A DNA stretch of 64,000 bases from Paraburkholderia edwinii (GTDB lineage: Bacteria > Pseudomonadota > Gammaproteobacteria > Burkholderiales > Burkholderiaceae): assembly GCF_019428685.1 (NCBI RefSeq), contig NZ_CP080096.1:930001-994000 (forward strand), in the 5' to 3' direction. This document shows, in pieces, positions 8,429 to 16,646 of the stretch. Position 1 is the first letter of the stretch. Each line of letters opens with the position of its first letter. The notes under the pieces are model-generated. The model was not told the DNA's origin. It searched no databases and was given only the letters and a program-made list of their open reading frames with translations. The position numbers and the translations under genes were made by a program.

Positions 8429-9393
8429 TGCGGGCGGCGCGTAGTCGATGGGCATGGGCGGGTGTGGCGATCGTCGCAATGTCGGCGGTTGTGTTCGCAG
8501 CGCCTGCGGCCACGCCGTTTCGCGCTCCCGTGCCGATCGAAATCGCCTCCGGCGTCTACGTGATGATGGGCAGCGGCGATGCGGTGACACCCGCCAATCA
8601 CGGCATCGTGGCGAACAACGGCTTTATCGTCGGTTCGAGCGGCGTAACGGTGGTCGATACCGGTTCGTCGTACCGCTACGGCCGCGCCATGCTCGACGCG
8701 ATCAGCAAGATCACGCCGTTGCCCGTTCAGCTTGTCGTGATCACGCATCAAGGGCCTGAATTCGTGTTCGGCGCGTCGGCGTTTCGCGATCAGGGCGTGC
8801 CGATTCTCGCGCAACGCCGCACCGCGGAACTGATTCGCGAGCGCTGCGCGATTTGCCTGAAGAATCTGAATCGCACGCTCGGCGAGGACGAGATGGCCGG
8901 TTCGCGCGTCACCGTGCCGGACCGCACCGTCGACGGCAATACGCAGATCGAAAGCGGCGGCCGCACGCTTCGGCTGCTGTATTTCGGCGCGGCCAGTACG
9001 CCGGGCGATCTCGCGGTGCTTGATCCGTCGACCGGTGTGTTGTTCGCGGGCGGCCTCGTCAGCGTCGGGCGTATTCCCGAACTGCGCAACGAGCGCATTC
9101 CCGGCTGGCTCGATGCGCTCGAGAAGATCAAGACGCTCGATACGAAGGCGATCGTGCCCGCGTTCGGCCGCCTCGCGAAGCCGGCCGATCTCGATCTGCT
9201 CGCGGAGTATCTGCGCGAACTCGATGCAGCGGTGCGCCATGCGTTCGCGTCCGGTGTCGGGCTTACGCAAGCGATGCACACGGTGCAAGTGCCTGCGTTC
9301 CGACACGACAAGCTGTATGCGGTCGCCCAGCCGCAGAACGTCGAACACCTGTATTTGCAGCTTGAAAAGGAAAAAGATCAGGCCGGGCAGTGA
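8428..9393 (+). CDS. quinoprotein relay MBL-fold protein lacking metal ligands
   Basis: 321 residues; ATG at 8428 overlaps the SoxYZ stop (a GTG at 8425 is also possible). An N-terminal hydrophobic segment (VAIVAMSAVVFAAPAA) directs export. The fold matches the upstream metallohydrolase along its length (NNGFIVGSSGVTVVDTGSS, then LFAGGLVSVGRIPELRNERI). The metal motif is replaced: THQGPEF (His107, Gly109, Glu111, Phe112) stands where HxHxDH should be, and the later His positions read AASTPGD and AFGRLA. It is therefore probably not a zinc hydrolase and may act as a binding or regulatory partner. Confidence 0.85.
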   Translation: MRAARSRWAWAGVAIVAMSAVVFAAPAATPFRAPVPIEIASGVYVMMGSGDAVTPANHGIVANNGFIVGSSGVTVVDTGSSYRYGRAMLDAISKITPLPVQLVVITHQGPEFVFGASAFRDQGVPILAQRRTAELIRERCAICLKNLNRTLGEDEMAGSRVTVPDRTVDGNTQIESGGRTLRLLYFGAASTPGDLAVLDPSTGVLFAGGLVSVGRIPELRNERIPGWLDALEKIKTLDTKAIVPAFGRLAKPADLDLLAEYLRELDAAVRHAFASGVGLTQAMHTVQVPAFRHDKLYAVAQPQNVEHLYLQLEKEKDQAGQ

Positions 9394-9398
9394 GACGC

Positions 9399-10757
9399 CT
9401 AATTCTGCGCGATACGCTTTTCATCGGCCGGCGTGAAGCCGTCGACGCGTGCCGACAGACCGCAAGCGCCGGTCCGGTTGCGCAACACCAGAACGATGCC
9501 GAGGCGCTTCGCAATGCGCGCGGCGATCGCCAGCCCAAGACCGCTGCCTTGCACCTGCGTGCCGGCGCCGCGATAGAAGCGGTCGAACACGCGTTCGAGT
9601 TCGTCCTCCGGAATGCCGGGACCCGTATCGCGCACTTCGATGCCGATGCGGCCGCCCGTGCGTTCGAGCAGCAGATCGACGGTGCCGCCTACGGGCGTGT
9701 AGCGGATCGCGTTGTCGATCAGCGTCGACAGCAGCAAGAACAGCGCATGCTGTTCGGTCAGCGCGATATACGGATCAGCGTCGCCGCGCGCGGCGCTCGT
9801 CTCGAGCCCGAGGTCGATCTGCTTCGCTTCGGCGAGCAGCGAAAACTCGCCGACCACCTGCTCGCCGACGCGCCGCATGCTGACCGGCGCCATCGGCGTG
9901 GCCGCCGTCGCATCTTCGCGCGCGAGCGTCAGCAGTTGCTGGACAAGGTGAATCAGCCGCTTCAAGCGGCCCTGGATGCGTTCGAGCGTCGCCTCGGAGC
10001 CGGTCAGCGTGCCGTCGCGCGCGGCGGCCTGCAGTTGCAATTGCAGCGCGGCCAACGGCGAACGCAACTCGTGCGCGGCATCGGAGACGAACATGCGCTG
10101 CGCCTGAGAAGCGACATGCAGGCGTCTTAGCAGATCGTTCAGTGCGACGACGAGCGGCCGCACTTCGACCGGTGTGTGCGCATCGATCGTTAGCGGTTCG
10201 AGCGCATCGAGCGAGCGGCTCGCAAGCGAACGCGACAGTCCGCCGATCGGCGCGAGCCCGCGCATCACGACGAACAGCACCAGCACGATGGCCGCGGGCA
10301 CCATCACGCCGAGCGGCCACAGCGTATGCAATGCCAGCGTCAGCGCGAGATCGTTGCGTACCGAAAGCGGCTGGGCAACCTGCACGAAGCGCGCGGGCTG
10401 CTGCACGCCGAATACGCGCCAGGGCGTTTCATTGTCTTCGACGGTGCGCAGCCCCGCCGGATAGCGGCCCAGCGTTTGCACCGCCTGCGAGCGGTAGGCG
10501 ATGTTGCCGGACGCATCCCAGATCTCGATAACGATCCGATCGTCGGCGATATCGCCGAGCATGGCGTCCGACTGCTGCGCGGTCATCGTTGCGTGCAGGT
10601 TGGGCGGCAGCGATAACGCGACGGTGCGCAGTTCGTAGTCGAACAGCTCGCCGGCTTCGTTGCGCGCCGTGTGAAAGATGCCATACGCGGCCGCGGCCGA
10701 TGCCGCACCGAATCCGAAGATCAGCCATCCGAGCAGCTTGCGCCGGATGGACGTCAT
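9399..10757 (-). CDS. sensor histidine kinase, QseC/PmrB type
   Basis: 452 residues. Two membrane segments (about residues 8-28 and 146-166) flank a periplasmic sensor of about 115 residues. A HAMP-like linker is followed by the H-box DAAHELRSPLAAL with phospho-acceptor His229, then N-box DNAIRYTP and G-boxes DTGPGIPE and GSGLGLAIA. The ATG overlaps the stop of the response regulator upstream (ATGA), so the two are translated together. It converges on the MBL-fold gene with a 5 bp gap. The signal is unknown; QseC/PmrB relatives sense cations, catechols or envelope conditions. Confidence 0.93.
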   Translation of the reverse strand: MTSIRRKLLGWLIFGFGAASAAAAYGIFHTARNEAGELFDYELRTVALSLPPNLHATMTAQQSDAMLGDIADDRIVIEIWDASGNIAYRSQAVQTLGRYPAGLRTVEDNETPWRVFGVQQPARFVQVAQPLSVRNDLALTLALHTLWPLGVMVPAAIVLVLFVVMRGLAPIGGLSRSLASRSLDALEPLTIDAHTPVEVRPLVVALNDLLRRLHVASQAQRMFVSDAAHELRSPLAALQLQLQAAARDGTLTGSEATLERIQGRLKRLIHLVQQLLTLAREDATAATPMAPVSMRRVGEQVVGEFSLLAEAKQIDLGLETSAARGDADPYIALTEQHALFLLLSTLIDNAIRYTPVGGTVDLLLERTGGRIGIEVRDTGPGIPEDELERVFDRFYRGAGTQVQGSGLGLAIAARIAKRLGIVLVLRNRTGACGLSARVDGFTPADEKRIAQN

Positions 10758-11416
10758 TCGACTCTCTTCAAGCGGTAACCGACGCCTCGCACCGTGACGA
10801 TCTGATCGGCGCCGAGCTTGCGCCGCAGGCTATGCACGTGCACCTCGATCGTATTGCTGCCGACTTCCTCGCCCCAGCCGTATAGCTTTTCTTCAAGCTC
10901 GGCGCGCGTGAAGACGCGCGTCGGCACTTCGATCAGCGCATGCAACAGCGCGAACTCGCGCGGAATCAACGCAATCGGTTCGCCATCCTTGAGAACTTCG
11001 TGTGCGGCCGGGTCGAGACTCAACGCGCCGTGCGAGAAGACCGGCTGCGTGCGACCTGCACGGCGCCGCATCAGCGCGCGGGCGCGTGCAGCCAGTTCAT
11101 CGAGATCGAACGGCTTGACGAGATAGTCGTCGGCGCCTGCATCGAGGCCGCGCACGCGATCTTCCACTGCATCGCGCGCCGTCAGGATGATCACCGGCGC
11201 TTCGCCGCCCGCGCCGCGCCAGTTCTTCAGCAGTTCGATGCCGTCGCCCTTGGGCAGGCTCAGATCGAGCAGCACGAGATCGTAGACATCGTTGCCAAGC
11301 GACAACGCGGCTGCGCGGCCGTCGCGCGCCCAGTCGATCGCATGGCCGGCGCGGCGCATCGATTCGAGCACGGTCTCGCCGATCATTTCGTCGTCTTCGA
11401 TCAACAGCAGGCGCAT
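10754..11416 (-). CDS. response regulator, OmpR family (QseB/PmrA type)
   Basis: 220 residues. The receiver domain has the acidic pocket (Glu7, Asp8, Asp9), phospho-acceptor Asp51 in LLDLSLP and Lys in YLVKPFD. The C-terminal winged helix ends with EVHVHSLRRKLG and VRGVGYRL. The sequence, including LYGWGEEVGSNTIEVHVH, places it in the QseB/PmrA/TctD branch. The kinase gene follows with a 4 nt overlap. A small exported protein gene lies 113 bp upstream on the same strand, and its promoter has a PmrA-like direct repeat that this regulator may bind. Confidence 0.93.
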   Translation of the reverse strand: MRLLLIEDDEMIGETVLESMRRAGHAIDWARDGRAAALSLGNDVYDLVLLDLSLPKGDGIELLKNWRGAGGEAPVIILTARDAVEDRVRGLDAGADDYLVKPFDLDELAARARALMRRRAGRTQPVFSHGALSLDPAAHEVLKDGEPIALIPREFALLHALIEVPTRVFTRAELEEKLYGWGEEVGSNTIEVHVHSLRRKLGADQIVTVRGVGYRLKRVE

Positions 11417-11529
11417 CGGTCAGCTCCATTCAAAACTGGGGTCGATGTTACCGCAGCGGCGCGGCGCGCAGGCCACGCGGGGACAGGGGTAACGATGACC
11501 CGGTACGGCTTCGCGACCGGTCGAACCGG

Positions 11530-11811
11530 TCAATGATGACCGAAGGTCGGCTCCGTAAAGCCGTCTTGACCGATCCGGCGGCCGGACTGGTACGTGCCGT
11601 TTGCGGGCATGCCGTAGTCGATGTTGGCGTTGGCCCGCGGCTTTTCGTAGTTCATCGCCGGTTGGCTTTGCCAGTTCTGCTGATCCGCGCTGGTCGCGGC
11701 GGGCGCGTTCGTCGTGGCTCCGCTGCCCATGCTGTTCGCGGTTTGCGCGAACGAAGGCGCGGAGGCGAGCAATAAAAGTGCCGAAGCAGTAGCGGTTAAA
11801 AGGGCCTTCAT
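11530..11811 (-). CDS. small exported protein upstream of the two-component system
   Basis: 93 residues from the ATG at 11811, which has an AGGAGAAG site; an earlier ATG at 11850 lacks one. A clear signal peptide (KALLTATASALLLLASAPSFAQ) leaves a mature chain of about 70 residues that is polar and Asn/Gln/Gly-rich, ends in EPTFGHH and has no cysteine. I do not recognise the family. It lies in the same orientation as the response regulator and kinase genes. A PmrA-like box 83-97 bp upstream suggests control by that pair. Candidates for its role include an envelope-stress or metal-binding accessory protein. Confidence 0.75.
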   Translation of the reverse strand: MKALLTATASALLLLASAPSFAQTANSMGSGATTNAPAATSADQQNWQSQPAMNYEKPRANANIDYGMPANGTYQSGRRIGQDGFTEPTFGHH

Positions 11812-11893
11812 CTGACTTCTCCTGTGGAGTTGAATGAGAGCGGCACGCAATGCACACTCATCAACAAGCTTAGTTCTCCGGCCTTATACAGCG

Positions 11894-11908
11894 CTTAAAA
11901 AATCTTAC
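11894..11908 (-). promoter_or_regulatory. PmrA/QseB-like box upstream of the small exported protein
   Basis: On the + strand the bases read CTTAA, five A/T bases, then CTTAC, close to the PmrA/QseB direct-repeat consensus CTTAA-N5-CTTAA. Read toward the gene, the repeat is followed by TATAAG at about 11883-11888, placed as a -10 element so that the box covers the -35 region. The neighbouring response regulator belongs to the family that binds this pattern. The match was found by eye. Confidence 0.5.
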
Positions 11909-12015
11909 GGAACTGTCAGTTGGACCGATTGAGTCAAGTTATCGACCGGGATTCGATAAAGTGCGCATTAAAGTTCGCACCGACGGCCGCACCGAAGCTC
12001 GCACCGCGGTCCGCG

Positions 12016-12840
12016 TTAGCGGTATCGCGCCGATCCGGTCGCGACATCGCGTGCACCGCGTCCGAGCCAGTGCTGCAGGACGACCACCGCAGCCAGCGTG
12101 CCCAGAATGACAAGTGAGGCGGGGATGCGTTCGAGCGCCAGGCCGCCTTCGGCGAGCGGCTTCGTCAGCGTATCGCCTAGCGTTGCGCCGAGCGGCCGCG
12201 TCAGGACGTAAGCCGCCCAGAACAGCACGCTGACGGGAATCCGTTTGCCGACGCGCCACGCGATCGCCACGACCGCGAGCAATCCTGCAAACACAAGCGA
12301 ACCGTGCTCGAAGCCGAGACCGAGGCTGGTTGCGGTGAAATCGCCGAGCGCGGTGCCGAGCGTATTCGAGACGAGGATCGTGAGCCAGTAGAACACTTCG
12401 TCGCGCGGCCGCACGATATGCTGGTACTCGATGCGGCCCGCCACCGCGCGCCAGCTGGCGAGAATGAGCAGCACGGCGGCGAGTAGCAATGCAGACGATG
12501 CGACGTAGCCTAAGCCGGCTGTGCGGTCGAGAAAGTCGGACATCGTCGTGCCGACGGTGGTGGTCGCCACCACGACGGCCCAATAAATGGCCGGGTGATA
12601 GCGGTCGCCGCGCACCTGCAGTGTCAGCGTAATGACAAAGAATGCAAGGAAGATGAGGGTGGCGACTGCGTAGCCGAGGTTGAGCGTCATCGATAACGCA
12701 TCGCCGCCTGTTTCGCCGACGGTCGTCGCGAGAATCTTTACAATCCAGAATACCGCGGTGGCTTGCGGCACCTTGCTGAGCAGTTCTTCCTGACGACTGC
12801 TGTAGGTGTTGTTGCTATATGTCGATGCTGATCGCGTCAC
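12016..12840 (-). CDS. integral membrane protein with four repeated TxG...D segments
   Basis: 274 residues from a GTG at 12840 preceded by GGAGGG; an ATG at 12867 has no ribosome site. About eight membrane helices. Four copies of a short motif occur at regular spacing, each at the start of a repeat: TTVGETGGD, TTVGTTMSD, NTLGTALGD and RPLGATLGD, each followed by a short stretch and NLGY/GLGY/GLGF-type sequence. This matches the COG4705 uncharacterised membrane-protein group as I recall it. The conserved Thr, Gly and Asp in each repeat suggest a pore or substrate path built by internal duplication. Function unknown. Confidence 0.8.
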   Translation of the reverse strand: MTRSASTYSNNTYSSRQEELLSKVPQATAVFWIVKILATTVGETGGDALSMTLNLGYAVATLIFLAFFVITLTLQVRGDRYHPAIYWAVVVATTTVGTTMSDFLDRTAGLGYVASSALLLAAVLLILASWRAVAGRIEYQHIVRPRDEVFYWLTILVSNTLGTALGDFTATSLGLGFEHGSLVFAGLLAVVAIAWRVGKRIPVSVLFWAAYVLTRPLGATLGDTLTKPLAEGGLALERIPASLVILGTLAAVVVLQHWLGRGARDVATGSARYR

Positions 12841-13045
12841 GTTGAGCCCTCCGGAAACATGTTCCATGCATGCGTATCGCTGGTGTTTGCGAGCGGAACA
12901 AGCGCGATGTTGAAGGAGGGCGGCTTAAGGCTCCCTTAGCTGCACTGCACCAGAATCTGCACGGGCGCGCGCGGGGCGCTATGCTACTGCTTTCGCTGAT
13001 TTGTCTCCTTTCTCCTCCTCCTTTTTCTGTCATCAAGGACTTGTC

Positions 13046-13753
13046 ATGAAATCGAACCTCGGATCGATGGTCGGCTTTCGCCGGCCCGACGGCAAAGACG
13101 TCAACGGCTATCTGGCGAAGCCCGAAAACCCGCAGGGCGCGCCCGCCGTGGTCGTGCTGCAGGAATGGTGGGGCATCAACGACCAGATTCGCGGCGTGGC
13201 CGACCGCCTCGCGCAATGCGGTTATCTCGCGCTGGTGCCCGATCTGTACCGCGGCAAATCGACCGTCGAGGAAGAAGAGGCGCACCACCTGATGTCGGGG
13301 CTCGACTTTGGCGATGCCGCATCGCAGGATATTCGCGGCGCCGTTCAGTATCTGAAGCAGCAGTCGCCGCGCGTGGCCGTGATGGGCTATTGCATGGGCG
13401 GCGCGCTCGCCTGGCTTTCGCTTTGTCAGTCGCCGGAGTTGTCGGCCGGCGTCATCTGGTATGGCTACCCGCCGATCGACTATATCGACGCGTCGAAGAT
13501 CAAGGTTCCGGTGATCGCTCATTGGGCCACGCAGGACGCGTTCTTTGCGGAGGCCGGCGTCGATGCGCTCGCCGCGAAGCTCAAGGAAGCGAATGTCGAC
13601 GCGCAATTCCATCGCTATCTTGCGCACCATGCGTTCGCGAACGAGACAGCGGTTGGCCCGAGCCGCATCGCCGGCACGCAATTCGATCCGGTGTGGTCGC
13701 AACTGTCGTGGGATCGCACGCTGACGTTCCTCGGGCGCAAGCTTTGGGCTTGA
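13046..13753 (+). CDS. dienelactone hydrolase family protein
   Basis: 235 residues from the ATG at 13046 behind AAGGA. Alpha/beta hydrolase of the dienelactone hydrolase type: nucleophile Cys116 in GYCMGG, Asp164 and His195, with spacings (48 and 31 residues) equal to those of the classical C123-D171-H202 triad, plus the Glu of VLQEWWG. Such enzymes open lactone rings in chloroaromatic catabolism, but no such pathway genes are nearby, and many family members have other ester substrates. It stands alone as a single transcript ending at a strong terminator. No signal peptide, so cytoplasmic. Confidence 0.92.
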   Translation: MKSNLGSMVGFRRPDGKDVNGYLAKPENPQGAPAVVVLQEWWGINDQIRGVADRLAQCGYLALVPDLYRGKSTVEEEEAHHLMSGLDFGDAASQDIRGAVQYLKQQSPRVAVMGYCMGGALAWLSLCQSPELSAGVIWYGYPPIDYIDASKIKVPVIAHWATQDAFFAEAGVDALAAKLKEANVDAQFHRYLAHHAFANETAVGPSRIAGTQFDPVWSQLSWDRTLTFLGRKLWA

Positions 13754-13776
13754 GTCTGCGAAGAACTGAATGATAG

Positions 13777-13814
13777 AAGAAGGGCGCGCGGTGTCTGCAC
13801 CGCGCGCCCTTCTT
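13777..13814. terminator. bidirectional intrinsic terminator
   Basis: A perfect stem of at least 16 bp (arms 13778-13793 and 13798-13813) with a TCTG loop, A-rich on the left and T-rich on the right, between convergent genes. It serves the dienelactone hydrolase on + and the cytochrome c gene on -. Confidence 0.9.
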
Positions 13815-13829
13815 TCTATGGCACCGCGC

Positions 13830-14150
13830 TTACGGCTTCAGGCTGTGATAAAACGCCGCGAGATTCGCAATATCCGCATCGGACAGCGGCTTGACGACCG
13901 TCGACATCAGCTCGTTCTTGCGCTCGCCGGTTTTGAAGTCGTGCAGCGCCTTCACGAGATAGTCCTCGTTCTGGCCCGCCAGATTCGGCGCATCGGGAAG
14001 CTTCGAGATGCCGTCGAGACCGTGGCACGCCTGGCACTGCACAGCCTTGGCGCGACCGGCCGCGGCGTCGGCCGCGAACGCCGCATTCGCAACCGCGCCC
14101 GCAGCCGATATCGCAAGTAGCGCCGCCGCCGCGATGCTTGCACGCGTCAT
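13830..14150 (-). CDS. class I cytochrome c (c553-like)
   Basis: 106 residues from the ATG at 14150, which overlaps the stop of the PQQ dehydrogenase (ATGA). A signal peptide ends around AAFAAD. The heme site is CQACHG, and a Met in ELMSTVVKPLSD is the likely sixth ligand. The C-terminal helix DIANLAAFYHSL is typical of small c553/c4-type cytochromes. Translational coupling to the soluble PQQ dehydrogenase makes it the probable electron acceptor of that enzyme. Confidence 0.93.
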   Translation of the reverse strand: MTRASIAAAALLAISAAGAVANAAFAADAAAGRAKAVQCQACHGLDGISKLPDAPNLAGQNEDYLVKALHDFKTGERKNELMSTVVKPLSDADIANLAAFYHSLKP

Positions 14151-15415
14151 TTCGCCCCCGTGTACGAGATGCGGTAAATCGCGCCGGCATAGTCGTCCGA
14201 TACGAGCAGCGAGCCGTCCTGCAACTGCTGCACGTCGACCGGACGGCCCATATATTCGCCGTTCTGCGTGAGCCATCCTTCGGCGAACACTTCGGCGGTG
14301 CCTGCGGTGCCGTCGTCCTTGATCGGGATGAACATAAGGCGCGCGCCGATCGGCTTCGTGCGATTCCACGAGCCGTGCTCCGCATCGAAGATGCCGCCCT
14401 GGTACTTCGCGGGGAACATCTTGCCCGTATAGAACGACATGCCGAGGTCGGCTGCGTGCGCGGCGAAGTCGACCTGCGGGAAGACCACGCCCGCGGGCGG
14501 CGTACTGTCCTTGTACTCTTCGGTGCGGACCTTGCCGCCGCCGTACCACGGGAAGCCGAAGTTCTCGCCGGCCTTCGTCGCGTGATTGAGTTCGCCCGGC
14601 GGGATGTCGTCGCCCATGCCGTCGACCTGGTTGTCCGTGAACCACAAGGTGCCGTCTTTCGGGTTGAAGTCGAGGCCGACCGAGTTGCGCACGCCGTGCG
14701 CGTAGACCTCGCGGTTCTTGCCGTCCTGGTCCATGCGGATGATGCCCGCAAGGCCATTTTTGTCGAGCTCGGCAAGCTTGTCTTTAGGCGGCACGTTCCA
14801 AGGCTGGCCCAGCGCGATATAGAGCTTCTTGTCCGGCCCGACGCGGCATGCGCGTGCGCCGTGATTGAAGCTCTCGAACTGCGTCGGGATCAGCTTGCCT
14901 TGCGGCACGACGACGGCCGCCGCGACGTCGGGTCCGCCTTCGCCGAAGAACTGCGCGGCGGGGAAGGCAAGCACGCGGTTCTGCTCGACCACGTACAGCA
15001 CGCCGTCGGGCGAGAAGCACACGCCATTGGACACCTTGAACGTCACGGAGCTCGCAAACGAGACGACATCGTCGGCAACGCGGTGCTTCGTGCGATCGGT
15101 GACCTGCCAGACGCGCGCCTTGCGCGTGCCGACGAAGACGACGCCCGTCGATGGCTCGACCGCCATATGACGCGCGTCGGGCACCACTGCATACAAGTCG
15201 ATCTTGAAGCCGGGGGGCAGCTTGATCTGCTTGAGGTTTTCGCGCAGCTCGTCGGCGCGCTGGCCGGTTTGCGGTACGGTTTCGGGCGGGGTCTTGTTGC
15301 CGGTCTGCTGGAAGTTGGACAGGGCGTTGACGTTATCTCCCGCTGCTTGCGCGGCGGGCAGTGTCGCGAAGAGCGTCGCGACGGCGAACGGCAGAAGCTT
15401 GAGCGTTGCCTTCAT
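14147..15415 (-). CDS. soluble PQQ-dependent sugar dehydrogenase (L-sorbosone dehydrogenase-like)
   Basis: 422 residues with a signal peptide ending AAQAAG, hence periplasmic. The beta-propeller of the soluble glucose/sorbosone dehydrogenase family is shown by LPPGFKIDLYA, ARHMAVEPSTGVVFVGTR, AHGVRNSVGLDFNPKDG with TLWFTDNQVDGMGDD, and FGFPWYGGG. This fold binds PQQ and calcium and oxidises aldoses or aldehydes. The coupled downstream cytochrome c completes an electron path to the respiratory chain. Actual substrate unknown: members oxidise glucose, sorbosone or other sugar aldehydes. Confidence 0.9.
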   Translation of the reverse strand: MKATLKLLPFAVATLFATLPAAQAAGDNVNALSNFQQTGNKTPPETVPQTGQRADELRENLKQIKLPPGFKIDLYAVVPDARHMAVEPSTGVVFVGTRKARVWQVTDRTKHRVADDVVSFASSVTFKVSNGVCFSPDGVLYVVEQNRVLAFPAAQFFGEGGPDVAAAVVVPQGKLIPTQFESFNHGARACRVGPDKKLYIALGQPWNVPPKDKLAELDKNGLAGIIRMDQDGKNREVYAHGVRNSVGLDFNPKDGTLWFTDNQVDGMGDDIPPGELNHATKAGENFGFPWYGGGKVRTEEYKDSTPPAGVVFPQVDFAAHAADLGMSFYTGKMFPAKYQGGIFDAEHGSWNRTKPIGARLMFIPIKDDGTAGTAEVFAEGWLTQNGEYMGRPVDVQQLQDGSLLVSDDYAGAIYRISYTGAK

Positions 15416-15684
15416 TGCTGTGTCTCCATGGAATTGTGCTTTTGGGCGACTGCAACTGCTGACTCGACTTCTTTTACTTCATGCGCAAATCAATAGCGTT
15501 ATAGGTGATTTCGCGTAGCGCCGCGCGGGAAAAATTCCCGACTTTACATACAAAGCACCTGCAATTTTCAGATCGGAACGCTTGCATCGCTTTCAGTCAC
15601 GTTACGTCGCGGTCGCGTTTGACATCACTATTGATGGAGGGCGCAATATCAGCTTGTTCCGATCTTCGACAGGAATGTCACGCA

Positions 15685-16506
15685 ATGACTCAACCCGGCA
15701 AGCAGTTTTCGATCGACAGGCGCAACGAAGCGTATTGGCGCGTGACCTTCAGCAATCCGCCTATCAACATGCTCGATCCCGACACCATCAAGGAGTTGCA
15801 GGCGCTGCTGGTGCAAATGGAAACGGACGAAGCACTGAAAGTGGTGGTGTTCGATAGCGCCGATCCGGACTTCTTTATCGCGCACTACGACATATCGCGT
15901 GGCAAAGATGCGTCGCGTGAGCCGGGGCCGAGCGGCTACGCCCCGTGGATCGACGTTACGCATCGGCTCGGCAGCGTGCCGGTGCTCAGCATCGCGGCGG
16001 TGCGCGGCCGCGCGCGCGGCGTGGGCAGCGAGTTCGCGCTGGCATGCGATCTCTGCTTTGCGAGTCTCGAGAAAGCGGTATTCGGTCAGCCAGAAGTCGG
16101 CGCGGGCCTGATTCCGGGCGGCGGCGCGCTCGAACGCCTGCCGCTCGCGGTGGGCCGCAAACGCGCGCTCGAAATCGTGCTCGGCGCCGACGATTTCGAT
16201 GCTGCCACCGCGGAACGCTACGGCTGGATCAATCGCGCCGTACCCGATGCGCAGTTCGACGTGTTCATCGAGCAGTTCGCGCAACGTATCGCCCGGTTCG
16301 AGCGCAATGCATTGCGCTCATGCAAGGAACTCATCAATCGCACAACGCTTGCGTCGGCGGAGCATCAGAACGAATCGGCGCTGGCGTTCAAAGGCGCGTT
16401 TGCGTGGCCCGGCACGCAGCGCATTGCGGCTGCGTTGATGCAGCAGGGTTTGGGCACGCGCAGCGAACTCGAGCTGGATTTCGGGAAGTATTTGACGAAG
16501 CTCTGA
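15685..16506 (+). CDS. enoyl-CoA hydratase/isomerase family protein
   Basis: 273 residues from the ATG at 15685. Crotonase fold: oxyanion segment DFFIAHYDIS, the block GVGSEFALACDLCFAS, and GQPEVGAGLIPGGGALERLP. Both acidic positions used by hydratases are present (Glu of SEFALACD and Glu of GQPE). The central motif reads RGRARGVGSE rather than the common GxALGGG, so it is a divergent member. It stands alone between two convergent blocks and ends at a strong terminator. No signal peptide. The CoA substrate is unknown. Confidence 0.85.
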   Translation: MTQPGKQFSIDRRNEAYWRVTFSNPPINMLDPDTIKELQALLVQMETDEALKVVVFDSADPDFFIAHYDISRGKDASREPGPSGYAPWIDVTHRLGSVPVLSIAAVRGRARGVGSEFALACDLCFASLEKAVFGQPEVGAGLIPGGGALERLPLAVGRKRALEIVLGADDFDAATAERYGWINRAVPDAQFDVFIEQFAQRIARFERNALRSCKELINRTTLASAEHQNESALAFKGAFAWPGTQRIAAALMQQGLGTRSELELDFGKYLTKL

Positions 16507-16549
16507 AGCGCGCGCCGTAACCGGCGCAGGCAGGGGGCAGGCTGTAAAA

Positions 16550-16584
16550 AAAGCCGCTGCGGCCAGATCGGTCGCAGCGGCTTT
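16550..16584. terminator. bidirectional intrinsic terminator
   Basis: Perfect 12 bp stem (arms 16550-16561 and 16573-16584) with A-run before and TTT after, located between the convergent crotonase and livK genes. Confidence 0.85.
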
Positions 16585-16646
16585 CATTCCATGCAACGAA
16601 TACCGCTACCGAATACAGCTACAAAACGATGCGGCGATGCTTCGCC

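Noticed and set aside
11515..11531. GACCGGT-CGA-ACCGGTC inverted repeat near the end of the small exported protein gene
   Set aside because: Perfect but short, overlaps a stop codon, no T-tract and no known consensus; could be chance in GC-rich DNA.
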